Notes: a model not told the origin generated them from the letters alone. Counted from the stretch's first letter, positions 1 through 12,433 are shown. The stretch: DNA of 64,000 bases from Magnolia sinica (GCF_029962835.1 NC_080586.1:63434001-63498000), one strand, 5' to 3'. Made by a program: numbers and translations.

Positions 1-378
1 TGTAATTTCCTTTTTTACATTTGTGGAGAATGTTGTAATTTCTTTTATGCAAGTGTGGGAATGTTGTAATAGCTTAGTTATTTCCTTTGCTATTTATTTC
101 TTTATTCCTCTGTATCAATTTGAGTTTTTAATACACGGACCGTTCTAGAAATCAGGTTGTCCTACCATAAACCTTTAGTTTTTGGTGTAAGGTTGTCCTT
201 AGAACAACATCTGTATCAACCTCTCAATACTTGTACTCTTGAGGTTGTATTTAATTTCAGCATTGTGAGATTGTTTATTGCTATCAGTATTTATATTTGT
301 TTAAATTCCGCTGTTAATTTTTTAATTTGGCACAGTCCTATTCACCCCCCAAGACTTAATAGCTCGGCCTTTTCAGAA
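1..378. other. Unclassified AT-rich sequence, possibly an LTR fragment
   Basis: No coding region is visible. The sequence is T-rich, with runs of TTGTAAT and a pyrimidine-rich stretch ending in TATTCACCCCCC near 340-352. That C-tract context is common near the 3' end of plant Copia LTRs and also occurs inside the Copia-A LTR. I infer a piece of another LTR, because homology between the two Copia-A LTR copies starts only at about 379. The element cannot be named from this window. Confidence 0.35.
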
Positions 379-2175
379 AGATATGCTGGAAACGTTGATA
401 GCATTGATAGCTATTTGATATCATTGAACTCCATTCTTCAATGACATCGAATGGCCTTCGATTACTTCAACCATGGACCTCTTATAAAGAATCAAAAAAT
501 ATGCCAAGTTCTCCTCGATGTTATCGAGAGTAAGTTATCGATGGCATCAAAGTCTATTCGATAGTATGGAAACTAACCCAGTTTTATCAAGCAAACTTTT
601 AAAGAAAACCTACTTTCTTCAAATTCATCGAAGACCATTCGATATCATCGAAATTCAAACTTCGATGGATCGAAGGACTCTTCGATGGAATCAAACAGAG
701 GAAAAAACTATCTAGCAACCTTTGTGTATTTTTCAAAAGAAATCTCGATGCAATCGAGCACCCCTCGATGAATCGAAGTGCACGTCAATATCATCGAAAG
801 ATGCTCGATAAAAAATAGTCAGAATCTATCATACTCTCAAATGAACATCTTGAGTAGAGAGTCAATACAATCGAAGATGGTTCGATGATATCAAAATTCA
901 AATTTCGATAACGTCAAACACCCTTCAATGACATCGACAGCATCAAATTTCTACTCATTTTTTTACCATTGGGATTTCAACACTATAAATACACTAGTGT
1001 TACTCTTTGTAAAATGAGCTATAATCCAAGAGAGTTTGAGCCTGTTATTCCAAGATCAACATACCCTCTTCTCACTCTATCTTTCCCATTAGAGTTCATC
1101 ATTCAATCTTAGGCACAAGCACTAACTCTTCATCTTCTTTGCTTGGATTTAATAATGAACTCTAGCATTCACTGAGTTGCCAACCAACCAAAATCCTAAG
1201 TGTTGGAACTCCTGAATGCATAGCTCATGGGAACCTTCCTTATGGTTTTAAATTATACGATTTAAATAGAGAAGATCAAAACTATAAACCTCACAATCTA
1301 GGAGCATTCATTGACATCACAAGCAGGTTGCAAGTCAAAGGGAGCTAAAGATTCTTCATCATCATTGAAGAGATCATCACATTATGCAAAAACGAGACTC
1401 ATCCACTTATTTGTAAGTACTCAGAGTCTACTATGTCTGAAGCCCTTTCCTTGTGTAGGATTGAGATTTAAAGTTTGAGTGTCAAACTCACTAAGTCCTA
1501 ATTGTAGGCATCCAATAGGAGAATATGTTGTGTCTTTGTGTAGGACGTTGTGCCCTTGTATAGGATGTATTGCGCTATGTAGGCATGGGATGCCTTGTGT
1601 AGGATCCCAAGTAGTGTCCTTGTGTAAGACTTGTTGCCTCGTATAGGCACTTAGGGGAACCTTATGTAGGTCTCCTAGTTAAACTTGTGTAGGTTGTAAC
1701 GGTTTATGGTTAACCTGATTTAAAACCATTATATAGTGAAATCTGGTACAGTCTAGGAGTGAGTGCATCTGCAGGGAGTGGAGTAGGCAAGTAGCCGAAC
1801 CACTATATATGAATGTGTTTGGGATTGCTTTGAGTACATTTATCTAGTTATGCTTATGTTTATCCTTTAATCTTTATGATGCATGATTTAGTTAATGTAT
1901 AAGTGTTGATTAGAAATTATATCCCACACACCATCACATTCACTATCCCTATAGGCTTATACTTTATTTAAAAAATCTTGTTATAGCCTAAGTGAATTGG
2001 ACCCTCTATTAGCTTGGAAGCCTTAGAGTTACATTGCCTTATCTTTCCAATTAAAAGTTAAGCATTGTTTGTACTTATTGGAAAATAATCTTAAAAAGTC
2101 TTCTTCCCCCCCCCCCCCCCTCGGACATTTGGTCATACTTCATATTTCAGCATTAACGGTTCTACCACAATTTCT
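379..2175 (+). repeat. Copia-A 5' LTR, truncated at its left end
   Basis: This segment aligns by eye with 12861-13320 followed by 38693-40029, the two parts of the Copia-A 3' LTR. The first about 430 bases of the LTR (12434-12860) have no counterpart here. It is rich in palindromic TCGAT/ATCGA words up to about 960. A TATA-like CTATAAATA lies at 982-990, and there is a long transcribed-leader-like region with many TTGTGTAGG words (1430-1700). A run of 15 C's is at 2106-2120. The LTR ends at about 2174-2175, just before a tRNA-iMet-type primer site. The two LTR copies differ at roughly one base in ten where I compared them, so the insertion is old. Confidence 0.8.
975..1000 (+). promoter_or_regulatory. 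Core promoter (TATA box) of the Copia-A LTR
   Basis: CTATAAATACACTAGTG begins at 982 and is conserved in the other LTR copy at about 38845. It sits between the TCGAT-rich upstream part and the TTGTGTAGG-rich downstream part, as expected for a U3/R boundary. Its use as a promoter is inference. Confidence 0.5.
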
Positions 2176-2192
2176 ATTAGTATCAGAGAGAG
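2176..2192 (+). other. Copia-A primer-binding site (tRNA-iMet type)
   Basis: TTAGTATCAGAGAGAG lies directly after the LTR end and resembles TGGTATCAGAGC, the sequence complementary to the initiator-methionine tRNA 3' end that most plant Copia elements use. Confidence 0.6.
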
Positions 2193-2249
2193 TTCCTGTT
2201 AAAGGGTTTAACAACCTAGAGGGAGATCCTTAAACTAAAGTAGGAATTA

Positions 2250-3900
2250 TGGATAAAGAAGAGGGAACTTCGGTCTCTCGACCTCCTATTTTCAATGGTT
2301 CGAACTACGCTTATTAGAAAGTGAGAATGGGTTATTTTCTGCAATCCCTAGATCATGATGTTTGGGAAATCGTTGAGATTGGATATGTGTCACCAAATGA
2401 AGACATTGTACTAGATAATGGCACTACCATCTCTAAGCCCAAACCAAAAGAAAAATAGACAGCTTTTGATAAAGAAAATAAGACAAATGAAGCAAAAGCT
2501 ATGAATGCCATTTACTTTGTAGTCTCTGAAGAGGTGTTCCACCAGATTAGTATAGCAAAACCTTAAAAGAAGCATGGGATCTATTAAAGACAACCCATAA
2601 AGGAACTAACACAGTGAAAAAAATCAAGGTTGCAATTCTTAACTACATAGTTTGAACATTTGAGAATAGAAGAAGATGAGATCTTCATGGAGTTTTTCAC
2701 AAAATTGAATATCATATACAACTCCATGGGAGGAATTGGAGAGTCAGTTCCTATTCTTAAAATATGTAGGAAAATCTTAAGATCACTCCTGGAATGGTTT
2801 AACTCCAAAGTTACCACTATAGAAGAATGTAGAAATATTGATGAGATGAAAGTAGAAGAACTGATAGGTTCCCTACAAACATTTGAACTACATCTTAAAA
2901 CTCCCACAAATTTCAAAAATAATATTCTCAAAACCTTTAAAAACATAACTACAATAGAGAAAGAAGATAGTGAGAACAAATATAGAGATTAAGAGGTTTT
3001 ACACCTAGCTAAAAAACTTCAAAAGATTCTTTAACAGGAACCGTGGGAAACCATACAATAACAAAGGAATTCAATTGGATCGCAAACGTCAAACAGGGAA
3101 AACCTTTAACAAGTCCAAAGAATTCCAGTATTACAACTATAGAAAATATGGCCACATTTCCACAAAATGTCCCACAAAGAAATCTAAAGAAAAAGCTATG
3201 GCAGCCTCTTAGGATGACGCTGATGACTCAAATTCAAACTCAAGCAAGTCAGAAAGTGATAGAGACCAAAAATCATTAAAAATACTCATGCCCGCCAACA
3301 CTACAATCATTCCCAAGAAGCTAGAAGAGGAAGATAAACTTGATCTTGAAAGAATTAAAAATGGAAGAGGATCAGCTGTGAGAAGTGTTACCTTCAATAA
3401 TCAAATCAAGAAAAATGAACTTTTAGAACTAAGAATTGAGAAATTAAAAAGAGAAAACAAAACTCTTAAACCATAAGTAAAATATTCTAATTATACAGTT
3501 GAACTGACTTGTAAATTCACTCAAAGAAATGGAAATTTTGAAAAACTACTAGGTATGGGAAGAAACACTAAAAACATGAAAGGCCTTGGATATGAATTAA
3601 ATAAATCCAACTCTTTCTCTACTTCATCAAAAATGACAAATTTAACTATTCCAAACCAGAACAATTCAGTCGAATTGTCATGTCATCATTGTGGAAAAAT
3701 AGGACACTACAAATGAGAATATCCTATATCTAGAAATCCTCATCTCACTTCCAAGACAAATCTCAAAGATATATCCAAATCATCTGGAAGTCACTCTAAG
3801 AAACATTCTTTTAACTCAAAGAAAGTTGTTACCAAATGGGTAACACAAAACAAGTACAAGTGCCGTGAAAATGAAGTGATTAACTCAGGCTCTTGTAACA
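2250..3900 (+). pseudogene. Copia-A gag polyprotein remnant (UBN2/DUF4219 type)
   Basis: Reading from 2250, the sequence has the hallmarks of a plant Copia gag. It opens with a short acidic start followed by a PPIFNGSNY-like motif, then an UBN2-type core (about 2660-2990). A zinc knuckle of CHHCGKIGHYK type lies near 3680. The gene is broken by several changes and is a fossil. No protease, integrase or reverse transcriptase of this element is recognisable between here and its 3' LTR, so it was probably non-autonomous or has been internally deleted. Confidence 0.75.
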
Positions 3901-5021
3901 ATCGCTCCAAGTAAATAAACCTATTACCTTAACCCGTATTTTGATACTTGCTGTAATGGGTCAAGTACTCTATAAGGGAGCTATTAGAAGCAAAAATGAG
4001 CTAAAGAAATTTTCAAGGATTGATTAAAAGATATTGGTCAAGAAGTAAATCACAGTCCTATAAAATTGATTCAAGAACATTAAAAGGCAAGGATAAATAA
4101 CGATTTTTTTAATTTTTTTTTTATATTTTATATTTTTATTTTTTAGAATCAATCTATAATCTTTCTCTTGAGTAATGGTTTCATCATGGAGTTTGTTGAG
4201 ATTCATGTGATTCAATAAAATTAATTTAGAAGCTCAGCCTCTCCATGTAAAGTAGGTATCATGCATGATTTTGGAATTATTCTGAAAATCTTTCTTAATG
4301 TACTAATACTTATTTTGAGTCAGAGAAGGTTGATCTATATCCGTCAATCAATATTCTTACAGAAGATCAACCATCTCCACAGATTGATTAATGGTTCATA
4401 TGACAATAATTGAGGACACATAGCCTCACCATTCCTTTTGGATATTTGTAAATTTTATTATCTTATTTGATTACTTTTTGGATGTATAAAATGCATATGT
4501 ATTGGTAAATATATGTGTACATCGTTTGAGATAGGCTAGCTCATCTGAAATGAAAAATGAGTTGTTTCGATAGTATCAAGGGATGTTCGATGTCACCTTT
4601 GATAACATCGAACACTACTTGATAGAATCGAAACATTGCAAAATTGCTCTGACCTATCTGGACTCTCTTCGATATCATCGAACATGGTTCAATAGAATCG
4701 AAGTATCACCTTCGATAACATCGAACATGCTTTGATGGAATCGAAGAGTCGCGGTAATTTCTTTTCTTTCATTTATCTTCCTTTGCTCCACAACTTCTCA
4801 ATTTCTAAACGTTGGTGGACCTCCATACAACCCATTTTCATTGTCATTTGAGCTTGGATCTTGGTGAGTTACTCCTTCTTGTCCAAATCTCTGATTCATC
4901 CTTTGAAATCATTAGTTGCGTCTATCTTGTGCCCTTTTTGGTCCCAATCTATATCTTTTCCCTAAAATATATTTTCATTTCTGAGTTTTCCTTAAAAAAG
5001 GGATAAGACAAAAGCAAATCT
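3901..5021. other. Copia-A internal non-coding region with a TCGAT palindrome cluster
   Basis: No gene is recognisable. From 4556 to 4755 there is a dense cluster of TTCGAT...ATCGAA words like those in the Copia-A LTRs, here inside the element. The rest is AT-rich and mostly without open frames. Confidence 0.5.
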
Positions 5022-5274
5022 TTGGATCAAGGAGAATCCTCCAAGGCAAAATGTAACAAAATGGTTGCCCAGAGAAAATTGGCACAACCACCAACCCAAA
5101 TAGACTCTCCTTCATGGAGAAATGATCTAGCCCCTCAAGTTCAAATCCCTATTGTTCCACCACCTCTAGAACCTCTCTATGAAAAATTTAGAGTAAGAGA
5201 AATGGTATATGAGAGACAAATTCATAGAAATTTTCTATCACCATTTGGGATTGAGCCGATTCTTGAGGCTATTG
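5022..5274 (+). pseudogene. Retroelement ORF fragment, left part (cut by a solo LTR)
   Basis: An open stretch starts MDQGESSKAK and ends in RQIHRNFLSPFGI. It stops at the insertion point of the 5275-10744 LTR, whose TATTG duplication flanks it. The composition (proline/glutamine-rich N-terminus, then a charged segment) resembles the N-termini of the 'putative plant transposon protein' ORFs found in plant LTR elements. The matching right-hand part lies at 10745-11480. It is a fossil. Confidence 0.45.
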
Positions 5275-5719
5275 TGTCACGCCCCAAACTCGAAAACCGG
5301 ACTCACAGAATTCCCAATCACCGAATACGGCACTGACAGCCTCCATAGTACCCCATTCTCAGCCCCCGGCACACATATGCCAGATTCCAATCCTAGGATC
5401 CTATAAGGAGGATTTTCAATATGAATTTATTTTTATTTTTTGTAAAAGAGCATAACCTAGTCACAAACAACATCACCACATATCCACTACATCAAAAACT
5501 TTGAATACAATGAGGAAAGAGAAATACAAGATGATAAAAAAAAGCTCCAAAATGATCTGCCTGTGCTCCTGTCTCAACATTGCTATGACCTAACATCACT
5601 TACACGCAACGGTCGTGCATAAGCTTACTATGAAGCTTAGAGGGTGGGGTACATGTGTGCGTAAAGCATGTGCTAAGCATATAATATCAACGTAAGCAGA
5701 ATACTGGCAAGTCTATAAG

Positions 5720-6020
5720 TCATTCAATATCAGAGTATGCAATACAGATCGACTATGCAATGTGGAGTCACAGTGAACCAAATATCAGATGCTAAGGATG
5801 CAATACAATATGCAATTCTTGACGAGCCACAAATACCATGAACCTCATCTAGGCCATATAAATGTAGAAACATAGCAACCCATATGCCATATGCCGTGGA
5901 TGCAATGCAATATACAGATCCTGGCGAGTCCATAATACCATCAACCTTATTGAGGCTAGGCAATACAGAACCATAGTAAACCAAATGCTATGTGCTGAGG
6001 ATCTAATGCAATATATGGTG
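5720..6020. repeat. Short tandem array, unit about 105-115 bp
   Basis: Three diverged units share the order AACC(A)AAAT...GAGGATGCAATGCAATAT...GGCGAGTCC, at about 5776, 5876 and 5979. The array lies inside the solo LTR. Confidence 0.55.
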
Positions 6021-8339
6021 CGAAAGAAATGACCAAGCTAGAGTGTGAAGTCGGGATGATAGTACGTAGTATCACAAGCTGTAGGGTCCATCACAAGGGA
6101 CTTCTATCCAAACTAGTCTCATGCCTAAGTTTAGATAGCTAGACTCAATATGGTAAAATCCTGATCTCAGGTTGGTCATGCGCCCAACCGAAATCCTGGC
6201 CATTGGGAAGGTACACATAATAATTTAGTTATTTACCACCATCCCGAATGGATAATGAATGAATGGATGAATGAGTCAAATGCTGAGTACGCAACTCCTA
6301 CTCTGTAAGTCCACATATAGCCACCACAACGCTTCTAATGTGGGACAAGGTTTCACCCCACTGCATGCACAATAGCCCTTAGGCCCTGCCCACATCAGCG
6401 TCCACCCACGTGTGCCCGCCCACATGTGCAACAATGACGGGGCGTCACAATATCAGTACCACACATCTCTAGGATATCACTGGGGTCTAATACACTCCAC
6501 ACTAGTTGCCGCCTCCCTAGCCGCACAACCCAGTAAGAGGAAAAGACCTCACTACCCGCTTGGCCAGTAGTCTGCCAATACCTACTCGGCTCATTGATAG
6601 TCGACCCATTTATGAGCTGGTTAAACTCAGCCTAGCTTACAGCCCCCTCACTTGGGCGGATAAGGCCACACCCCCTTCACAACCGACCACAACTCAGTGG
6701 GAGACGTCACCTACTGGTATTCATCACTCGAGCGCTCCTTTATCCACTCGGTCTAGACCTTAGAGCATCCCCTGGCCATGGGGGTTTATGAGCTTTCACC
6801 CACAAACATCGAACGTGCCCATATGCTGAGTCCCAAATATTTTCATTGTCCCATATGGCCATCCACAATATGCCTGTGGAGGCCACAACCCTAATATCAC
6901 TAGGGCACAAAGTGATCATGTAACACAAAATGCAAGATGCATGAGTGATACCATCCAGTCATGCATCAACCTGCGTGTACCACGAGATTATGTGGGGAAA
7001 CTTTGTCTCGCAAGGAGTCTCCTAAATAACTTAACCCAACGGCAATGCTATGATCAAACATTTCTTACAATAGGCATACAAATGATGCATATGAACATGT
7101 ATCATGATGTAATACTAATGTTCTCAATGTGTCTTACTAAACTAAGTACACCAACATGATTATTAGATATAACAGGCGATGATCGGCCTTAACCGGTATG
7201 TCACTTATAAGAATATGGGCTGAATGATACGCCCCACTAGACGTATAAGAGTCTATATGGAATGGTTCATGTTAGACTATCATAACCTACTTAAGGTACT
7301 AGCATAACATATATCCCAAGGCGGGGTCCACTAAAAGGACGGCGGATCTAACCCATGTATCAAGGTAGTCTCCACAGAGTGGATATACCAAATCTGATAC
7401 CACATATTCTTCCATCTATGGCAAGGGATGATGATGTACTAATATCAAGGATGGACCTCACACTTATCTCAACAGGGAGATGGGTGGTGTGGATGATATG
7501 TACATGTCATGAGGTCCTAGCAAATGGGATACAAAGGTAGGATATATCTCTCGTGGGGAGTGAAGTGAGTGTACAACAAAGTGAGTTTACAGGGTTTGCT
7601 AACAGGGTAAAAAAGTGGGCTTTCTCAATTACTATATCATGAATGAACTGGGTTTTTCTATGGGAAGCTCGATATGTACACAAGGTGGACTTTGGTGGTG
7701 GTCCATACATCTAGGACTATGTGTCCTTCCAAACGGGTTGGGCAGTCTGCTCAACATCTAAGTGAGCCTTGGGTATATATACTAAACTTTAGGTAATCAC
7801 ATGTATCTAGGTAGGCCACATCTCCTATGGAAGGCCCAGTATGAATACAAGGTGGGCTCCAAGGTTTGAATTATCCTACAAGGTATAGTGGAAAGTACCA
7901 TCATCAAATGGGGGCCCAGTGGTTTGGGTTAGCTCTCTATGGTAAGATGGGTAACACTTATGAGGGCCCAATGATTTGGGATAGCCCAATAAGGTAAGAT
8001 GGTCATGGGCTTAACAACGGGCCCTAAGGAGATATACAACGAGGACATTTAACCACCGTTTACAACGTAGACATTTAACCACCATTGCTCCCAATGTGTG
8101 GCCCATTTAGAATTTGAATCTAACTCTCTGGGGCCCACGAACCTTATAAAAATCAGGGAAATGGATGGGCATCGTGTATGTAACACCTACATCATGATGG
8201 GCCTCATAAGGCAGCCCCATGGTAGGTATATAATCCATAAATCAGGGTGGGCCTCTCAAGGCAATGGGGCCTACGACCTTAGAGAAATGGATGAAGGGTG
8301 TGAATATAACACATACATCATGGTGGGCTCTACACGTCA

Positions 8340-8745
8340 CAATTAGGCCTCAAATATATAATGGGCCTTACACATATAGTGGGCCTTATACCATCACAAT
8401 GGGCCTCATACACGAGCATCATATACATCACAAAAGGCCTCATACACAGGCCTGATACACATCACAATGGGCCTCCTACATAGGCCTCATACACATCACA
8501 ATGGGCCTCCTCACATAGGCCTTATGTACATCACAATGGGCCTCCTCACATAGGCCTCATGTACATCATAATGTGCCCCACATAAGGGCCTCATGTGCAT
8601 CACAATGGGCCGTATCTCATGGGCTTATATACATCACAATGGGCTGCATATTAACAGCGAATGGGCCTCACATCAGCAGCAAGTGGGCCTCAACTCAACA
8701 GCATGTGGACCTCACCTCAGTAGCAAATGGGCCTACTGAAAATTT
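8340..8745. repeat. Tandem array of a GGGCCTCATACACATCACAAT-like unit
   Basis: About ten diverged units of roughly 35-45 bases contain CACAATGGGCCTC and CATAGGCCTCATGTACAT. They lie inside the solo LTR, and no coding sense is visible. Confidence 0.65.
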
Positions 8746-8859
8746 TAATGGTGGGCGTTAATCCTTGTTGTCCAGCAGCACCCAGACCGGGCTGCTGGAC
8801 AACAGTCGGTGTGGATCAAAGCATACATCATCGTAAGTCCCACCATCAGAGGATGGTGA

Positions 8860-9740
8860 GGATAAAACTCAAATATCACGGTGGGTTTCACGTTTAGATT
8901 GACGATGTAGATAAAACACAAACATTAAGGTGGATTTCCACGTCCAGATGGACGGTGTGGATGAAACATGAACATCATCATGGATTTCCATGGATGCATG
9001 GTGTGGATTTAACACATATATCACGGTGGGTTTCAACTGTCCAGATAGCTGGATAGTGTGGTTATAAAATATATACATCACATGGCGTCCACATGTATGG
9101 ACGGTGTGGATTACAACACATCCGTCTGGGTGGATCTAACTGTCCAGGGATGGACAGTGAGGATAAAAGACATACATTACAGTGGTTTCCACCGTCCAGA
9201 GGTATGGACAGTGGATAGCATGGGTGAATCATATACATCAGGTAGGTCCACACGTGTGGCCCACCAGCTTTAAACAGGCTAATATTTGTGTGATCTCCAC
9301 CGTCCAGGCTTGTTGGATGTCCTCTAAACGGATGGCCTGGATGGACATATACATCAAGTGTGGGGTCCACGTCCCACATGGATGATGTGGATGGCAGGGA
9401 TGAAACACATACATCTGGTGGGTCCACACGTGTGGTCCATCAATAGTTTTGTATCAAGCAGATATTTGTATTTTGCCTCCATCCAGACCCCAACATTTGG
9501 ACAGTCTGGATGCAACTCGTACATTAGGTGGGTCCACATGGTGGCCCACCAATCAAGCTAATATTTATATTTTGCCTCTCATCTAGGCTCGTTCAGGAAG
9601 GACGGTGTGGATAATACATCATGGTGGGATTTCCACCGTTCATAATCTGGACAGCGTGGATATAACAGTTACGTCACGGTGGATTCCCACCGTCCATGGC
9701 TGCACAGTGTGGATCTAATCCCTTCATCAAGGTGGGCCGC
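8860..9740. repeat. Tandem array of a 'TGGACGGTGTGGAT' unit
   Basis: About ten to twelve units of 60-100 bases each repeat the order CACGGTGGGTTTCCAC, CGTCCAGA, TGGACGGTGTGGAT, AACACATACATCA. CCGTCCA and TGGACGG form inverted arms, so each unit can fold. Short open frames on both strands come from this repetition and are not genes. Confidence 0.7.
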
Positions 9741-9744
9741 AACA

Positions 9745-9745
<1 letters not shown>

Positions 9746-9784
<39 letters not shown>
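9746..9784. repeat. (GA)n microsatellite
   Basis: About 20 GA units lie immediately after the TGGACGG array. Confidence 0.95.
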
Positions 9785-9786
<2 letters not shown>

Positions 9787-10744
9787 TGGTGGAGAGGAGC
9801 TCCGCTACTACGAGCTCCTTTCTATCATACAATGTGTACATCAAATGGGTCCCACCATATATGGGCCCTTAAATCACAAAGATCAATGGTGAAAATCCCT
9901 TTCCCACCAGCAATACAAGGTCTAGATGACCTTCTTACAATGGAACCAAAATAAACATCATGATGGGGCCCATGGAGAATGGCCCCATCATGGAATTCAT
10001 ATATGCATCAAGGTGGGCCATTGGCCACACCTAGGGCCCAAAGTGAGATCTCTACCATCAACAGGTAGGCCCCACTTATCCTATGATCAAAAGTCCTAGG
10101 ATCACCTACTGACTCTACTCCTTCTTGGTTTTATGGCTTCCTTAGCTCCTTGGCTTCTTTTTTTTATGGAGGTTGATGAAGGTTGGAGGGTTGAGATGAG
10201 AGACTAGGGGGGTAGGAAGTGGGCCACACACTTGGGGTTCTTTCTCCTTAGAGCTTCACTTACTTGGACGGTCACCTCTCTTGGTGCTTGGGAAAATGGG
10301 TAGAGAATAAAAGAGAGAGGGTGGTTGTAAGAGAGATGTAATGGGTGTGAGTGATGGGTGTGAGTGACATGAGGGTTGACTTAGGGAGATGACTTGCTTG
10401 TCTTAGGGAGAAAGAAAGCATGGGTTGAAGTGATGGTTGTACTTGACTAGTTAATGTGAAAGGTGGGTAGAGATTCTTTGAAATCTCTCAGAATTTGCAA
10501 CGCATAGCGTTTCCTCGAGATATATGCGGGCCAGCAACTCCTTGCCTGGGTAATGCATCAGTGCGCAAGACGCGGCGACGACCTGGTCGCTAGGGTACAA
10601 GTCTCGGGTTGAGTCGACTCACAACTATGGGATGCGACTTAGAGTCACACGCAAACACAGTCTACAGGTCGCGGTTCTCCAAAATTTGACGAGGAGGATT
10701 GCGAGAGTCCAAGGAACGGTACGATTTAGGATACAGGTCTTACA

Positions 10745-11480
10745 TATTGGGTGGCCTAGAGTGCTTGATTTTGGTGGAGTAACCTAAATGAACATATATT
10801 TAGGTTCCTAGACTACTGCCACTCACCCGTCTCTGATCCTCCCTTCATGGATATCACCATTGGCCAAACTACCACACATATCACTCTGGCTCTCATCAGC
10901 CAATACCTTGGAATTTTCACAAAGCCCTAAGGTTTTGCAGAGTATGACTTCAACTCACTCAAAGCTCAATCAGAAATCACTAAATATCTTTGTAATGGGA
11001 AAAATATTCATTGGCATGAGGAAAATGAACTACAAGGATCCCACATGTCCCCTAAATTCTATATCCTTCACAAAATTTTTAGTTCAAACGTATATCCTAG
11101 GGGCACTAACAAATCCAATCTTACTCCATTCATGTTGGGAATTCTCTATGATGTTGGTCATGGAGTGGAACTTTGTCTGCTTACTCTTATTTTGCATCAG
11201 TTGGCTGTCGCGGTCCAAAGGACTAGAGATACGTACATTCCATTCCCGTATCTTATCTGCCTTTTGTCTTGTCATGTGGGATTGCTTCCCACTACTGACC
11301 TTCCTAGATTCCCTCACAAGTTCACCAAATCAAATATCAAAAGAATGGGCCTACTGGGTACACCAAATTCTTCTTCAGCCCCTCATCATGAGGAGACTAT
11401 GGGAGAGACAGAAGCCGAGGGTGCTAAAACCGTAGCAATGGAGATAGAGGCCGCTAAGACAGAGGATAAGAGATAGCCAC
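10745..11480 (+). pseudogene. Retroelement ORF fragment, right part ('putative plant transposon protein'-like)
   Basis: After the TATTG duplication the coding trace resumes. Motifs such as FYILHKIFSSNVYPRG (from about 11060) and LITRYLG-like text upstream resemble the putative plant transposon protein domain that occurs as an extra ORF in plant LTR retroelements. The C-terminal part is glutamate/alanine-rich (ETEAEGAKTVAMEIEAA). The gene is broken and is a fossil. The assignment rests on resemblance by eye. Confidence 0.45.
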
Positions 11481-12422
11481 CCAGTGACATTCTGTTCACA
11501 CCAATCACTCACATCCGTCATCATGTTGGCTAGCGCGAGCGTCGCGCCTCGATCATACATCAGCTTTGCCAATAAGATGAACGATTGTCACAAATTGAGC
11601 GAATCACGGGAGTGATGCAGTGAGGAGTAGAGCGAGTGGAGTAGGTAGTTCAGGACCTGATATTTTTCGTCACATGTAGACGTGATGACACCATGCCACA
11701 CGGAGCCGATCTTTCGACCTAGCCTTATCCATAGGTGGAGATATAGGGTCACTAGCTCGCTTATCAGTTATCTTTTTAGATAAGCGAGCCAATTTGATCG
11801 AGTCATAATTCTTATCCGTATCAGATTTATGTGTCCCTTTGTGGATAGAATGTTGTCCGTTGATGAACTTTTATTTTTTATTATTAGATATTCATGCCTT
11901 TAAGGGCTTGTTGTTTTTTTTTATGATGATGATGACACTACCCAAGCTTTGGGTATTATTTTGGTATGCTTTTGTGGATGAATGATGATATCTTTTACCT
12001 TTTCTTGATGATGATGCCATTTATATTCTATATTAGCATATTTCTAAAGGCATGCTTATTTCACATTTAGTTCTTAAGCTTCATACTTCTATCTTATAAA
12101 CTTATGTGATTTTTCTTATTCTCCCTCTAACCTGTATTTATTTGTAAATTCCACACTTCAGTTGTATTGGTCTACATCCTTTATTGCTTACCCTTTGCCA
12201 ATAATTGACAAAAAGGGGGAGAACATTTTATGCTCCCAAGTTTGCTACTGCTTTGTGTTTCTTAAATCTTAATGTAGGAACTTAGGGGGAGCATGAAGGG
12301 GTAACATGAATGATGGGGGAGCTACAAACAACTCAAGAATAGACTTAGTTGAAGACTTTTATGTATTGTGTTGTATGTAATAATTTGGGGTTTGTTAGTT
12401 TGTTTTTATCACGTAATTGATA
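11481..12422. other. Copia-A 3' untranslated internal region
   Basis: No gene is visible. The stretch is T-rich and carries several AGGGGGAGAA/TTAGGGGGAGC words (about 12210-12330). Such words are typical of the region before the 3' LTR of SIRE-like plant Copia elements. Confidence 0.5.
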
Positions 12423-12433
12423 AAGGGGGAGAT
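12423..12433 (+). other. Copia-A polypurine tract
   Basis: AAAGGGGGAGA lies immediately before the TG that opens the 3' LTR, the expected place for the plus-strand primer. Confidence 0.7.

Larger units (their letters stand above)
5275..10744 (-). mobile_element. 5.5-kb solo LTR (chromovirus/Gypsy-like, reverse orientation)
   Basis: The segment starts TGTCACGCCCCAAACTCG and ends CAGGTCTTACA, so it has TG...CA termini. It is flanked on both sides by the 5-bp direct repeat TATTG (5270-5274 and 10745-10749). On the minus strand it reads TGTAAGACCTGTATCC ... GGGGCGTGACA, a form I associate with plant chromovirus LTRs. No gag, pol, primer site or second LTR is visible inside, so a solo LTR left by LTR-LTR recombination is the simplest reading. 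About 5.5 kb is very long for an LTR. The interior is filled with tandem repeats and GTGGGCC-rich sequence. Confidence 0.7.

Noticed and set aside
400-960. CRISPR-like or satellite array of TCGAT words
   Set aside because: Spacing is irregular and the same block occurs in both LTRs of Copia-A, so it is LTR sequence.
5275-5300. TGTCACGCCCC as the start of a plus-strand element
   Set aside because: GGGGCGTGACA is the usual 3' end of such LTRs, so the LTR reads on the minus strand.
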